NCBI GenBank assembly: GCA_011032825.1
Contig: JAADJZ010000015.1
Location: 868,001-932,000, forward strand
Length of the DNA stretch: 64,000 nucleotides
From: Massariosphaeria phaeospora
Lineage: Eukaryota; Ascomycota; Dothideomycetes; Pleosporales
Direction: 5' to 3'
Below the pieces are notes generated by a model that saw only the letters and a program-made list of their open reading frames with translations, was not told the origin of the DNA and made no database searches. Positions 21,803 through 35,259 of the stretch are shown one piece after another (position 1 is the stretch's first letter; each line of letters starts with the position of its first letter). Position numbers and translations under genes: made by a program.

Positions 21803-24800
21803 GGGAGTCACTATGGCACTACGGAACGACTTTTGACGACAGTAACGATTTGGATGGGCTTGGAATGGTGCTGGAATGGTGCGGGACTTTGTTGATTGAT
21901 GTCCAAGATGAAAATGCATAGATAGCATACTAGGATAAACATGGATAGAATTCTTGGGCTGGGAGTCGTAAAATACTTGTTCTCGAATCGCTTCCTACTA
22001 CTTCATCTATGTGATGGTGCAAGCTGTAGTACGTGGAGAAGAGGCGAAGTGAATGTGTTGAAACGAGGGTTGAAAGATAACTAAAAGCCAAAGTGAAAGG
22101 TACAAGTAAAAGTTAGCAGTGAAAGGCTAAAGTGAAGAATTAAAGTGCAAGGTTAAGGTGAAAGGCGAAAGTGAGAGATAATATGTAGAAGTGAAAGGTG
22201 AAGGGTAAAGGTAAAGGCAAAGATAAAAGTAAGGGTGAAAAATAGAAGGTGAAAGTAGAGTAGAAGATAGAAGATAGAAGAGAAAGTGAAAAGTAGAAGT
22301 AAAAGTAGAAGTAGAAGTGAAAGCGAAAGTGAAAGATAGGAGTGAAAGGTAAAAGGTACAATGTAAAAAGTAGGCCCAAAAGATAAAAACTAGAGTACAG
22401 CTATCTTAAAAACGCTGCGAGTTACAATACACGCCAAAAAGAAATCCGCAAGAGCAAGCTGTCCTCAAATAGTTACAAGTCATAGTAACTACCCTAGAGA
22501 TCACCCTATAAGTTATCTAGTCTCTAACACGAGCATAACCACAGACATCTCATCTCGCACTTATCTACTACAAAGTACGATGCGCGCCGCAGAGCTTACT
22601 TTCGCAGTCGCATCTCTAGGGGAACACTCTGCCTCTGTACCAAGACACAGCAGTGATTAGGGCTAACGTGCGAACCGTGTATTCGACTCGTGTTCTTCAC
22701 ACATATATATACGCACTAATTCGTCCCGAATACTACTCTTAACATGCAGTATCTAAGCGTACTAGATCAGATGCTTTTGCCCCACGCAGCTACAACTACT
22801 AGCCTTGATTTGAACCCAAACTAGCTTTCGCCAAAATCCACGAGCCGTTTCGAGTCTGATAATATGATATCCTAGGGGTTAGTCTCTAGTAGCGCATGTA
22901 GGAGATATTGTAGCGACTTTGCTGTACGGGGCGATGTATAGAATACAAGGACATAGAGCTGAGCTGCGCAAGAGTAGTGAGCGCTAGATACAAGGACCAT
23001 GCACTGCTAGCTAGGAAGTCTAGGTAGAAGAGACTCTGTAGGTAGGTATAAATATAACAGTTATTAAACCGCGTACGTAGTAATTGCATATAAGTCTTCC
23101 CTTCCTACAGCATTAACAACAACTTCAAAACGTTGTCTCTACCTCACAACGCGTTTCCTCGACTGCGGTATCCTGTCTGAACTCCGACGAGGAAATTAGC
23201 ATGTAGGGTTCGGATACTCTACTCCAGAGCTAAGGCGGGACGGAAAGAGTATATGCAACGACATAGAAGGATAGGTGTCTGGATATTCTGTAGTCCCAGC
23301 GACATAGAGATGGTACAGGTAACTATTAGGATAGAAGGGTAGTAACTTCAATCCAATTAGAATCCGGTAGGGGTTGAAAGTAGTAAATAGGGGCGCTCTT
23401 CTGCAGGAATAGTTTGCTAGGAGATGAGAGGCGACCGATGCTACAGTCATGTGGAGACTACTGGGGGAGTCTAGGGAGGCAGGTGCAGTGATAGTGCCCG
23501 GGCACGTACGGACGGGAGTAGGAAGGCCGTCAAAGGTTTCTGGAGAATCCGGTATACCGAAACATAGCGTTTCTTCCGGAAATTTCTGACGACTGACTGT
23601 AGGAGGGAGATAGTGCCCTCAAAGGCGTATAGACTTGAAGAGATTACCCTCTGTGCATCGTAATGCAGTTTATGTAGGAGAGAACAAACAGCTGCATCGT
23701 GCCTCCACATATTCGCAATTTGAATACGAAATCGTGGCGAGAACCGATTCAAGCAACATCGAGTACCTACCTTACCGCCATGCTCGACAGACCTCGAGCG
23801 ACGATCACTAACCGCATGAGCGACGACGCACAGAACAGCCGTACGCCAAAAAGAAACTTGCCTCAGCCCAGGGCGAGTCAGAACACCGTTGAAATCAAAC
23901 AGCACCAATAGCGCAATACCGGATTGCGTTATACCCGCGCTCATGGAAGCAAACTACCCACTTGCCCCCGCAACTATCACCCTACCCGCGTGTTCCGTAA
24001 GTTTATTCGTGGCATCCATCGCGTTCGCAAACCTTGCACGTCAAGAATCGTACGATGTGAGCGAACATCCAACGCTATCCTTCAGGACTAAGTTCGGCCT
24101 CGTGTCATGGTGTAGCCTGCCATTGGCCACGCTATTCATTTCTCCGAAACTCAAGACGGCAAAACAAAGCCAGCTTCATGTCCACGGCGGGGGTTGCAGA
24201 AGATGCGGTACCCGGTGGTGCGCAGACTTGCTTCTCTGGCGTCGTCCGAGCCGCGGTTATGCGGAAGGTAACGCATTGCGCGTTACAGACTGCAGCCGTT
24301 CCGTCCGGCGCGGACACGGCGATCGCGAGAGAATGGGGACCCTAGTACACTAGTTATTGGGGGCTACGGAGAGGGATCGACCTCTCGAGCGAGATGGTAC
24401 CTGACAAGCACGCGGACGGGGGCAGGAAAACGGTGAGGGGTGCAGGAAACAAAAGAAATATGAAACAAGTGAAGCGGGGGGAGGGTGCGCGTTGTAACGG
24501 GCAAAACAAAATACATATATTAACAGGGCCAGGTATAGCTTGGGTATGGCTAACAAAGTTTCCTTCATGCAGTGTTATTTTGGGGAAGGACAGGGGAGGA
24601 AGAGCCACACTCTATCACATGATGTTAGACTGGTAGTGGGGTTGCGCATGAATGGCTGACAACGAGAGAGAAACTTCGTATGTAAAATTCCTGCTCCTGC
24701 AGATGGTTGTCGGAGGATAGTTGGACTAGGCGAACTAGACAACTATAGGGTGGAACATTGGGCGTATAATTGGCCTCTACGATCGAAGCTACGCTCGCAA

Positions 24801-24814
24801 ACCTCGGTGCCCAT
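21803..24814. other. Convergent intergenic region DPP III / BCD1, repeat- and TA-rich
   Basis: Three kilobases without a supported gene. The first part holds a purine-rich degenerate repeat (22080-22380). From about 22.4 to 23.5 kb the sequence is visibly rich in TA steps, stops and CTAG words, unlike the flanking genes, which suggests degenerate repeat DNA. Around 23.5-24.35 kb open frames of 150-160 codons exist on both strands without a recognisable domain. Confidence 0.5.
22080..22380. repeat. Purine-rich degenerate minisatellite, AGTGAAAGG core
   Basis: About 300 bp almost free of C on the plus strand, built of variants of (A)AGTGAAAGGT and AGTAAAAGT. Exact AGTGAAAGG copies start at 22092, 22118, 22190 and 22341. 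The reverse complement CCTTTCACT recurs in tandem at 32411-32460. Confidence 0.9.
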
Positions 24815-26302
24815 TCAGACCCCTAAGCTGAGATCCTGCTTGAGCACGTCGAGGATCGTCTTGCTATCGACTTCCTTGCTCGCTTGGTCTTGGGCCTCCT
24901 CGCCCCTGATAGCTCGCAGAGCCTCAGGGCTGACAGTCTTCAGCATGTCCTGGAACTCTTTCTCGTCCTCGCCTTCCTGTTTTAAGTACTCTTCTTCCAA
25001 GATAAAATCTTCGGGAAGCTGGGACGTGGTGCTTGGAAAGACATATATCGTGGGGAACTCGAGGACCGTGCGGCCACGCAAGCAGTCGCCTAGTAAAGCT
25101 GTTGGAAGAATGGGAATGAGGACGTGATGGCTGGAGCTAGTGCGCGCTTTAGATAGAAAAAACCTGGGTTGGGGGGGGATGAGCCTGGACTCTGGCTCGT
25201 CGGTGCTAGAGAGTGCTGCATTAAGGGCGCTTCTCATCTCGGCCTCGTTGTGTGCTTCTCGTTTGGACGGTTGCTCCGGATGCCAGTGCGGTTTGGGCGC
25301 TGAAGAAATTTCGTCCGCCATCTTACCACTTGACTCCTTCTCCACCTTGATGCTCGAACCCCCTTCCTCCGCTTCGATGCTCGGCTCCTCATTCTTCACC
25401 TTGACGTTGACCTCCTGGGCTTCAATCTCAAGATTGACTTCTCCCTTCTCCTTTTCTGTCTTGACTTGGGATTCATTTGTCTTAATTATAGAAAGGGGCG
25501 AAACATCTTCAGAATATAAGACCTTTGCAGCCGCATGATCTTCAGGCAGGCGTTTCCGCTTCTTACTGGACGCTCCCCAAGGCTGGAGTGCAGCTATTGA
25601 TTCAATGGATTGGCTTTCCGTGAGAAAGCGGGTACCATCTTCGTGGATCCACTCGACTGTCCATATGATCTGCTTGTTTTTACTGTAGTAGAGTCAGAGC
25701 TGTAGAAAAGAGACGGTCCATGAGCTCACTGGCTGCTCCTGTGAGTCTTGTTCTCTCGTTGACGACTCAGGCCTTTTGGGGCATGAATAACAGTCACAGC
25801 AGCATCTTTGTAATGGCTCGCTTGTACCTCACGCTTGCGTTGGTTTGCTCGAGAATCCGAGACACGGCCGAGACGGCTCTCACGTGCAGCTTTCTCGGAC
25901 CGCTCAAGAGTTCGCTCAATGCCAGTCAAGAAGTTGAAGTCATGATCAATCCCAGCCGGGGTGGTTAGCAGCGACTTCTTCACATATGTTGTGGGGTCTC
26001 GTTTGCCAGAACACTGCGCCCATTGCTGGTGTCGCTTGTAGCAGGGCAGCGAGCAGGTCTGGGCAGCGCAGCCCGGACAGCGGTACTTAGACTGGGCGGT
26101 ATTGCTAGTGGCTGTCAGCGGTGCATGTCAAACAAATCTAGCAGGACTGGACAAGTCATGAATGGCGGGAGGCGGAGATGAAGTTCCGGCGACAGCAGAG
26201 GATGAAGAGAGAGCGAGCATGGGGTGTAGACGTCATAGAAAATGCGCAGATTGGACCGTACCAGATGCTGCACAAGTGGCTCAGAAGCGTTCCGTCGGCC
26301 AT
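24815..26302 (-). CDS. BCD1: Box C/D snoRNA assembly protein Bcd1 (zf-HIT)
   Basis: Nuclear factor needed for assembly and stability of box C/D snoRNPs. Three exons, 26302-26262, 26104-25730 and 25682-24815, give 427 residues. The zf-HIT finger is complete across the first junction: C11, C14, C23, C26, C31, C35, H39 and C45. It is followed by the family signature DPTTYVKKSLLTTPAGIDHD and the FLTGIERTLER segment. The second junction restores a conserved Bcd1 stretch ending NKQIIWTVEWI. The acidic, Lys/Glu-rich middle (about 220-310) is probably disordered; the C-terminal part includes FLSKARTSSSHHVLIPILP. The short first exon (41 nt) and the choice of the CACTAG acceptor over an upstream GACAG are fixed by the reading frame and by C14. 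The first intron is 157 nt, the second 47 nt. Confidence 0.92.
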
Positions 26303-28766
26303 GGCCCGGCCCGACTGGCAATGGGCGTGATATCAGCGAGCTTCGGTGTTGGCGAGAACCTCCAGTCTGCAGCGAGCCCGTGATGCGAACAGGTGGGAGA
26401 GCGACGATGGCCAAGCGGGGGTGCCGAAGATGCTGCAGGTGCTGTGGCGGTGACCTCAGCTTGAGCTGGCCGTGACTGTGCTGGAATTGGAAGCAGGCGC
26501 AGACGAGGCGCGGGAGCCGGGTGCCGGGTGCCGGGTGGTGGTGGGAAGTCGCGATGGCTTGGCGAGCCTCTCGGAAGTTTTCTGCCATCTCATCTGCCGC
26601 CGGCGCCCTCGCCAGCCAACGACCGCACGGGATGCCAATCGTACCTAGGTATCATTCTTTGCTCAGCTTCTACGTTGCGAGCCCATCCGTGGAAACCCCA
26701 GCTCGACCCATACCGGACGGTGACACACATTTCCTTCGCCTGGTCCACCAGCATGTCATCTTTCTCCGTGTCCACACGTGTGCAGCCGTCTTTACATAGG
26801 TACCTCATCCGCGCCGCCTTCTGCAAACAACGCCAATCTCGACCCTCACCATGGGTGAGCTGTCGAGCACTGGGCGCTGAGCAGTAGAGCGGCCTGGAGG
26901 GCTCGCCGCGGCCTGGAGCGTGTTATCGCACTTCTCCGCTCCCGAAGCTGCCGGAGCCTGGGAAGCAAGCCCCTTCGACAATCGACGCGGAGCGATGCTG
27001 CACGTTACTCAAGGTCTATCCAGGCGGTGATCGCCGTCGAGGCGGCGGCGCTGGTCGAGTTCGCAAATGGCGCGAGACAAGACGTGCGGCACTCGCAACA
27101 TCAAAAGAGCTTTTGTGCTTCTCATTCGTTCAAGCCAACGAGATAGCAGCAACTTAGGGCCCATCGTTGGTGCACCGGAACACCAAACTATCGACCAACT
27201 GGAGGAGCATCGGCCACGCTCTCTGGAGTCTCTGCATCCGCCAACATGCACGAGGCGTGTGGTGGCTTTGGGGCTAGCGTCAATGGTTCCTACTCTAGGA
27301 ACCTTCACAGTTAGTCGTTTCACCTATGGCCCTCCTTTTTTACCATGTTGGGTGCCCCGCGAAGCTTCAGACCGGCAGACCAGCTTCCAAGTTCCAGCAG
27401 CAGCACTCGGAAGTACGGAACGGCCACGTGAAAGAACAGGAGGCGTCCAGCTCATGACACTTTGCAGCACAGCAGGCACGATAGCCGGGCCCTTCAGAAC
27501 CAGAGCCCACATGTTACTGCTGCGAGACCGTTGCGCAGCATGTTCCAACACGCCTCTTGACGTGACGGCAGTTTGGTCATCAATTGCCCACAGGCCCCAG
27601 AAACAGCACGTCTCCTGTGCCTGGGGACTGCGAATCGCGATAGTCAGGGCCACTTGCCGGTTCAGGAGCTTGCCCAATGCCCGCGCAATGCCCGTCCACG
27701 CTGATTGAAATTCCACGGAAGGTGTGCATGCAATGCATGGGAGGGCCGCTCGTGCATGGCCCGGCATGGGGAAGCACGCTGCAGCTGGCCTTGCGTCGTG
27801 CACAAAAGCTCGATGTTTTTGGGCGTCCTGAATCAAAGACGTCCCAATCGAGACTACGGAGTACAGTACCTATCAAGCATCGCGCTGCTCACTTACCACC
27901 AGCATTTTTGGGGATCCGGACGAAGCTTGGTGGACAGGCTGCTGATTTGGCGACTGCTTCTCCTGCGCGACTCGTGGTACCAGAGATACGGCGCTGGCAC
28001 TACCGCGCTGAACTTTGAAGGACGTGCAAGAGAACATGGCGATGGACGGCCACGGCCCGCCGCTCATCACACGCAGGCTGCTGCAATCTATGGATGTGAA
28101 GCACTGCACCAAGGGCCCCGCAGGCACTGCGCAGCGCCAGACTCGGTGCCTGTTTGGCTTTGGCTAGCCCGGCCGGCCGTTGTCGCTCTGGTTCGTCCAT
28201 GATCGCGGCCTCCGCTCGCCGCCGTTGTTCTCGCAGAGTTGCAGCAAGCATAAGGGCAGACGGGTCCATGGACAGCAGCGGCGCACGCCCTAGCGGCGTC
28301 GTTGAAGACGCCCCTGACAGCCCCGGGTGGAGCGCTGCACGCAGACAAAACCCTGCACGCGCACAGATTGACAAGGAATAGGCCCTCATTTTATTGTGCA
28401 ACCGAGAATTGTGAAGCCGACCCTAGACAGCGCCACTTTCGGGTGCTTCTCCCCCAAGCTTCCTGCGCCCGAGCTTTGCCCGCTCAAGCTGCTGCCGCGT
28501 TTCCCCCAAAAGAAGGCCCACCCGCTCTCCAAGACTCCCCCATCCCTTGTTGCTGTCCTGCTCGCTGCTCACCCACAGCAAGGACATCTCGCAGCCTGCA
28601 ATTGACACGGCACCCTGAGTACTTACTTTGCTCTGGTTGCTGTGCCTGCTGTTCTCCTTCCTACTGCTACGAATGAACTGCCTCCTGTCTTAGGAGCTGT
28701 CTTATCCTCCTAGGTGTACTCCGTACCCGGCCTTCTGCCTATACATCTCAGCACGATTCTGTTACC
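26303..28766. other. Divergent intergenic region BCD1 / DENN gene, GC-rich
   Basis: About 2.5 kb between two divergent starts. Open frames up to 213 codons occur on both strands, for example 27067-27708 (+) and 27324-27836 (-), but they overlap each other and have biased, domain-free sequence. I see a shared promoter region with long 5' leaders as the simplest reading. Confidence 0.5.
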
Positions 28767-31656
28767 ATGGCGCCTTCTCTGAGCCTACGTCCTCGCACCG
28801 GCGAGCGACCTCCTACGCGGGACCAGCGGGACCAGACCGATCATAGTCTCATCATTCCCAGCAGGACTTCCTCCCTCCACTCGAGGATTACCCAACCACT
28901 TCCGTCGACTTTGAGCGTCAAGCCGGGCGCCAGGAGCCCCAAAACGCTAACGCATGCGTATATGGTGTGTGGTGTTGGTAGAGAGCCCTCACAATGGGTT
29001 AAAGCACCCCCACCAAGCCAGGGGAAAATTGGACACATGAAGGGAGCAGTTGGCACTTTCTGGCTTCCTGAGATACTGGGGAGCAGCCCAAGATTGGAGC
29101 AAGATAACGAGATCGCGAGATCTCTTCATGCTGCTATGCGAGTAAGTTTTACGCTTACGATGTTTAGTCTTAGGCTAACAGCAATCTAGGCATGCTTTCC
29201 ACACGATGTTGAGATCTGCACTGGCCGAAGTCAGCCGCACTGTGTGCATCACTCATTCGTGCTACAGCAGGACTCATCACACACTTTGTATGGGATCGCG
29301 CTGCGCGTGTGGTCTCGCGCAGACGAGAAGCGCGCGGAGACCATCCGCGATCTTCGCAAACGCATTGAGCCCGACTTTTTCGACAACGCGGATGAAACTT
29401 ACTGGATTCCTTACTGCTTGAGCTTTCTCTCCCGGTATCCGCTGTACAACCTTCTCGGCGACTACCTTCGCGGGATGTGGATCCACTGGAACAAGGCCAC
29501 AAATCTGTTCCACGCCGAGGAAGTGTCGCGCATTCTGAGCTTCCCAGCTCCACGACTTAACGATCTGGTACGAATCGACATGAAAGATTACGCCTTGTGC
29601 TACCAATTTCCATCTTCGCCGACGGGATTCCAAAACTTCGCCATGTGGCCTCTGTTCACTTGTCTCTCCATCCCTAACATCGTTGGGGTCATCGAAGCTG
29701 CAGTCTCACCAACTCGACGTATCATCTTCGTGAGCCACTACCCAGCGATACTCACCGTGGCAGCCGAAACGGTGCGATTTTGCGTAAGGGTGTACGAATG
29801 GAGCGGTCTGTATGTACCTGTTGTCCATGCACGACATGTCAAGGATCTGGTACAAGAGCCAGGCCCGTATATCCTTGGCGTAACTTCAGAGTGCCGCTCG
29901 CTCTTCACAGCACCGACAGACGCTCTCGTTGTTGATCTGGACAGGAACTTCGTCTTGACATCGAGTCCACCGACTGCACTCTCGGCCGGACAGAGGACGA
30001 AGATGATCACCCGGCTGACACAAGCCCTCAACGGCGAGGTTGCACCGACTGGTGTTCCACAACATTTGCGATCTGCTTATGGGGGCGGCAAGCTGATCCC
30101 AGCTGGTCAAATTATCGTGATGCGTGGTGAAGTGGAGAGCATCCAGGATCCAGACTGGTGGAGTCAGGATTCGGTCATGACTGTAATGGATCATGTGTGC
30201 GAGAAGTTGGTAGGTTTTCACCTCACAATTTCCCCATCGGTTAGTTGCTGACATTGTACCATAGGGCCGTAACACTGGCGTGAAGGCAATCTTCGGAGGA
30301 GCCGTGAAGAAGCCGCTAATGACCAAAGTGTCGATGCGCCACCTGAACGAGATTGTGAGGGAGCGCAATCAATACTCTCGTGATGCCCAGGAAGCTTGGC
30401 AAGATTTCATCAACCTCAAGGGACGCATGGATACCGAACTTTCCAAAGTCTCCAAGAGGAACAACTTTCTGGTTGAGGAGCTTGAGTCGTGGAAGCAACA
30501 GTTCCTCAAGTTCCAGGCTTTCGCTGAGCAACTTACCAAGGAAACCCAAGAACTCAAGGTCAAGATCGAGAACCACAAGCGCGAGAACCGCCGTCTCACA
30601 GGCCTCATCGATCAGCAGAAAGATGACTCTGCCCGTCTTACAGTCCGGTTATCTGGCACTGAGAAGCAGCGTGACGATGCTTTGGAGGCTCTCGTCCTTC
30701 AGCAAGAGATTGCAGAGGAGCTTGAGCGGGAGAGGAAGAGGAACAAGAAGGACATGTCGGCTCTTCAGCACACCAACCACGCAATCCTTCGTCAACGGGA
30801 CGAAGCCCAGCGCGTTGTTCTGCATCTTCGCGCACTGATCGAAGGCCAAACGCACCACATGGAACACATTGTCAAATCCTTAGGTCCCAGCACTGAGATG
30901 TCTCATTACATCGAAGAGGGCTTTGAAGATGTTCCTGAAGAAGACGAGGAAGACTTAGACGAGTCCAACGTAGTTGCCGCAGCCGCGAAGGAACCTTCAG
31001 AAGTCGGAACGATCCGAGGCGTTGGTGGCGTCGATTCTCGAAATGAGTCGAGAGCGAGTACGATAGATGGCAAGCATCTCGAGGGTGAGGATGTCACTGT
31101 GGACATGGAACATCGCTTACTCGGCAGTCCAGGCCGCAACTTGAAGCGTTTTTCGAACTCCTCTATGGTAGATGTCGCCGACAGGCATCTCCGTGACAAG
31201 ACCGACGCCATCGCGTATATCATCCGGAATATTTCCGAGCAATGCCGCGCTGCTGTAGAGGGTCTTCAGCTCGCTCAGCAAGCCGACACAGAAGATGACA
31301 GCCAAAGCGAGCGACGAGCCAGCGTCGGCCTGTCTTCGAACGGCCGGGCGCAGTCCACCCAGGGCAGCGACTACGGTGATGACGACATGCTGCGACCAGG
31401 GCGGGGCTCCAGCATCCCTCCGACCCCCGATTTGACCCACCGGTCCAGCACATCCATGTCCATGGCAAGCGCTTCGACTACGCCAGACAGGCACAGCCTC
31501 CAACACCGGCCGCACGATGACATCCCAGATGTACCGACGCGCATCATGGAGCACGACGACGAGCAGCTCGAAGATGAACTCCACGCCGACATGGTCCCCG
31601 TTTCTAAGTTCGCTACGTCTATCCACCGGCCGCACAACACTCGGACCGTGCAATAA
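28767..31656 (+). CDS. DENN-domain protein with C-terminal coiled coil (putative Rab GEF)
   Basis: DENN proteins act as exchange factors for Rab GTPases in membrane traffic. Exons are 28767-29141, 29190-30209 and 30265-31656 (introns 48 and 55 nt, all phase 0), encoding 928 residues. The N-terminal half shows the tripartite DENN layout. The uDENN part includes LTHAYMVCGVGR and VHHSFVLQQDSSHTLYG. The cDENN part includes IPNIVGVIEAAVSPTRRIIF, SGLYVPVVHARH and PYILGVTSECRSLF followed by VVDLDRN. The dDENN part follows to about residue 480. Residues about 485-690 are a long heptad-type coiled coil (RNNFLVEELESWKQQFLKF and on). The tail is Ser/Asp-rich and probably disordered. It begins about 2.5 kb from the divergent BCD1 start. 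The Rab partner cannot be predicted. Confidence 0.9.
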
Positions 31657-34600
31657 GGTGGCCCGCGTGCAGTTTCTTCTTTTCCTTAGCGTTTCAGAAT
31701 TGATAGGGATGTCGCGTCCCTAGCTTGGCTGTCCACTTCGGCCTCAGGCTTAAGCTTATGCTTACCGGTGTTATCAAGGACTTTCCGATTGCCGGTCTTC
31801 TTTCCTTGAGTATGTTTTCTCATGTCGTGTGTTGTGGTGCATTTCCGGGTGACTCGCCAGCAGCCGTGCCCGTGGTGATTGTCGTAAAAGAGCTGGAGGG
31901 TAACAAGGAGAAGAGGGACAAGAAGTGGTGGAGCCCCCATCGTGCCTCGAGACCTGGACTTCGGTTGGGTGACCCAAAGATTGGGAAGGAGAAGGAGAGT
32001 GGAAGACGAACGCAAGGCAGACTGAGTGCGTGGATGGGTTGGCATTGGTGAAAGACGAACTCACCCCTTTTCCTCATCATCATCATGGTCATGGCTGACG
32101 GCCTCGGCAACCATCGCGTCAGTGCTTGGTACGCCCGTCAGTTCGTCCCTATGTTTGTTTGTAATCAGGATTTGCGGGTGTGTATGTTGTGTTGATTAGG
32201 ATGGAAGATAATACCACTGTTTCCTATAGTTAGTCGCTATGTCATCTGTTCACAATGAATAACTCTTGACAACATGCTGTGGATCGATCTTGTGTTGTAG
32301 TTATGCGGTTGGGGGTGCTTTTTGAGTTGCTAGATTACGGAGTCTGCTACTAGTAATGCAGCGAGTGTCCTTTTCTCACCTTCCCCTCCGCCTCCTCTCT
32401 TTTGTCCCTGCCTTTCACTGCTGCTGACTCACCTTTCACTCCTGCTTATTACCTTTCACTTCTCCTCTTCACCCTTCGCTTGCGCTTTTGCACCCTTCCA
32501 CTCATGTTCTTATTAATCAAACACCAACTACATCCTATGAGTACATTATCTCTACCAATAAGACAGTAGCACACCGATCTCACGCCACAGCGTTTCCAAT
32601 CATAAGTGATCCAAGTTTGTATTCCTCATTCCCATCGCACCACCAACGCTCTTCTGCCGTCGAGGCAAGGCAGCTACACAGGAAGAAATGATACATGCAT
32701 GCAGTACCCTGGTCTATCAAGCAAATTTTGGCTTGTTTGCGTATAACTGCGTATCTCTTGCATAGTAGCAGATCGGTATCGTACGGGGGGAAATATGTGC
32801 CCCTGATCCAACGCGTGTGTGTCTATTTCGAGTATGTATCAACGACCATCCTACAGTGGGTCCAGATTAGGCTGAGACTACTCGCTATTGATCAGACGGA
32901 TCACCTCATATATCAACGACCGACCGAAGGACTTGGCGACCGAGTGTTGGTTTTTGCTGACGATATGTCTGTCCAGCGTAGAGTTTTTGAGGTCGGAGCG
33001 GAACGGAAAGAGTGAGCGGAAGATGGAGAAGGTGGAGATTGTCGGAATGGTGGAGAGACTGTGGATGCATGTTGTATGTAGTCGCGTGGAAATGTATGCT
33101 TCTAAGCATGAGAAACTTTGCCCTTTGCGAACTGAGCTGAACTGCTAGCTGGAGCTGATCGATACACCTGTATGTACGCCGAATCTCGTTGAGAATCCAC
33201 GTCTGGATATAATATAGAGAGTGAATACCCCCTATTTTGACACCGTTCCAATATATTTCCTCTACTTACCGTGGGTTGTCAAGGGGTCTTGTGGGAATCA
33301 GAAACGCTGAGACATGGCAATTTTTCCGAAAGCGTTTTGACGAGCGACTGTAGCATGTAGAGATCTGTATCGGTTGGTCTGAGAGCACAGTCTGTAAAGA
33401 TGTCTGGAAACCATTTGACGACATTGAACGATTGTTCCTCACTCGCACCTGTTGATAAGCCATTCAAGTACTGCAGAAGAACTGTATCGCTCTACGGAAA
33501 CAAGCGCACCAGACGTTGTCCAAAGATACACTGGAAGCCTTTGCGGTGTGCTGCGGTTGTCGGCATAGATGTAACCGAACTGGAATGAGTTAGCCAACAG
33601 TGCACTGTGATGGGTGTGCAAACTTCATTGGCCGTGGCCTTCGGATGTAGTGCATACAGCAGTAACAAAAAGTAGTGAACATAAGGATGAGTGGGTGAAC
33701 GGAAGTGGCGTAGGTTTAGCTTTTAACTAAATAAGAGCGTATTCGAATTCTTGGTGGCCTGCTGGTTCGAACTAGAGAGAACAGGGCCACTTGTATCTCC
33801 TATCAAACTGGAAGAGACGCAAACAAGTTAGAGCGAAGAAGTAGTTGACCTGTGGTGTCATCTCAGTGGCTAGGTATGCCATTCTTTCGCATCCAGTTTC
33901 CCTACAGTGCGACCCAATTCTAGCCGCTCGATTATCTGAAAAGCCAGCAGTAGTGTCTACGAACATCTTCACGATAGATGTCATCAGCATCTTTCTATCG
34001 CCGACACCTCTTACTTTCCATCAACTTCCTCCCACACAAGCTATTAACACCCCCACTATACCTATACCACGTCTCCTATCACTCCCTCCCACCAAACCCA
34101 GTAAACCCTACACAAGCGACTCACCCGTCGCAGCCACATCGATCGCCATTCCACCTGCATATGTACATGCAATCCAATGCAATCCAACAAAGCTGCCAGA
34201 TGCTGCAACTGCAACTGCACGATAGCGCACACAATCGGCTGCATATGTATGTATCATGTCGGTACGTACACCTGCCGGCATCCATCGACCGCCGGCGCAG
34301 TGGATCGGATCGGAACAGCGTGCTGCGTCTGCATGCAGTGTCGTGGGGTCTGTTTATGCGTTGGATGCAATGTCTGACTCGCACGCGAGAGGCCGAATAT
34401 CGAGGCGTTGACCGTTGGCGGCGGCGGCGGTCAGATGTCGGCGTTATATGTATAACGTGCAATCTTAATCTTGCTGGGAGCTGGGAGCGGGATGTGTATT
34501 GGCGGGAGGTCAGTGAATGCGAGGATAAGGGAGACATTGGAGGAGGAGGAGGAGGATTGAGAAAGGGGAAAGCAAGTACCTGTCCCTCCTGACTCTCTCA

Positions 34601-35259
34601 TGCGTGTGTTGATTAGGAATGTGGAAGTGACGATTGGGTTCCATGGGTGTATCCATAACGTCACTGTTCTCCGTTCGATTTTTAAAGTGGATCGTAAGAC
34701 GTCAGCGATTGTCATTCCCAAACACGCGTCTCCACAACACAACATACAAGGATAAAGAGAGCATAACTAAGCCACGCGGCCTTCCCAGAGACGCTGCAGC
34801 ATCAAATCGGTGTCCAGCGTGCTTCTTCTGAGGGCAACTATTCCTCATTATAAATTGACATGCCAGAACATTGCCTTTCTTCGGCGCGGAGATAACTCGA
34901 ACAGAGACGACGTCATTCCCCTGAAGCGGCTATTCTATTGTCGAAGTGGTTGAGTGGGGGAAGATGAAACGTACGGTCAAGTCTCCACTGAAGATCCACT
35001 GACCATGGTACTTACTTTCTATGCGGGATTCTGCTATGTCTACTCACAACGTCGTACCATGATGATCTTCGCGCCGGTGAACAGCAACTTGGAAAATACA
35101 CGAGCTGTTGGCATTCTACTTGTATAATAGACAGCGTCACCTCACATCAGATCAAGTTAAGATCAATCAAACCCGTATCATCAATAGCGCCCTCCACCAC
35201 GACTCCATACTCTTTGCAAATACTTTTTGGAGATGAACACCAGTACCTTCCCGCCCACC
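31657..35259. other. Convergent intergenic region DENN gene / AA9 gene
   Basis: 3.6 kb with no supported gene. It includes a CCTTTCACT-based tandem array at about 32411-32510 and a run of GCAATCCAA-type words near 34170-34190. Open frames up to about 200 codons (such as 33978-34592, +) look compositional and lack domains. Confidence 0.5.
32411..32510. repeat. 20-21-bp tandem array with CCTTTCACT core
   Basis: About five diverging units. Exact CCTTTCACT cores start at 32411, 32432 and 32452, followed by CCCTTCGCT and CCCTTCCACT variants. The core is the exact reverse complement of the AGTGAAAGG core of the array at 22.1-22.4 kb. Confidence 0.85.

Noticed and set aside
22790..22830. A T-loop-like word on the minus strand (GGGTTCAAATC) suggesting a tRNA
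   Set aside because: The pairing strands of the T-arm and acceptor stem are missing, and no anticodon arm can be drawn.
23471..24353. Frames of about 155 codons on both strands downstream of DPP III
   Set aside because: No domain is recognised, the neighbourhood is degenerate repeat-like DNA, and no consistent splice model emerges.
27067..27836. Overlapping 213- and 170-codon frames on opposite strands between BCD1 and the DENN gene
   Set aside because: They overlap each other, lack recognisable motifs, and are explained by base composition of a shared promoter region.
33978..34592. 204-codon plus-strand frame between the DENN and AA9 genes
   Set aside because: Sequence is compositionally odd and Arg/His/Gly-rich, with no motif, and is matched by similar frames on the minus strand.
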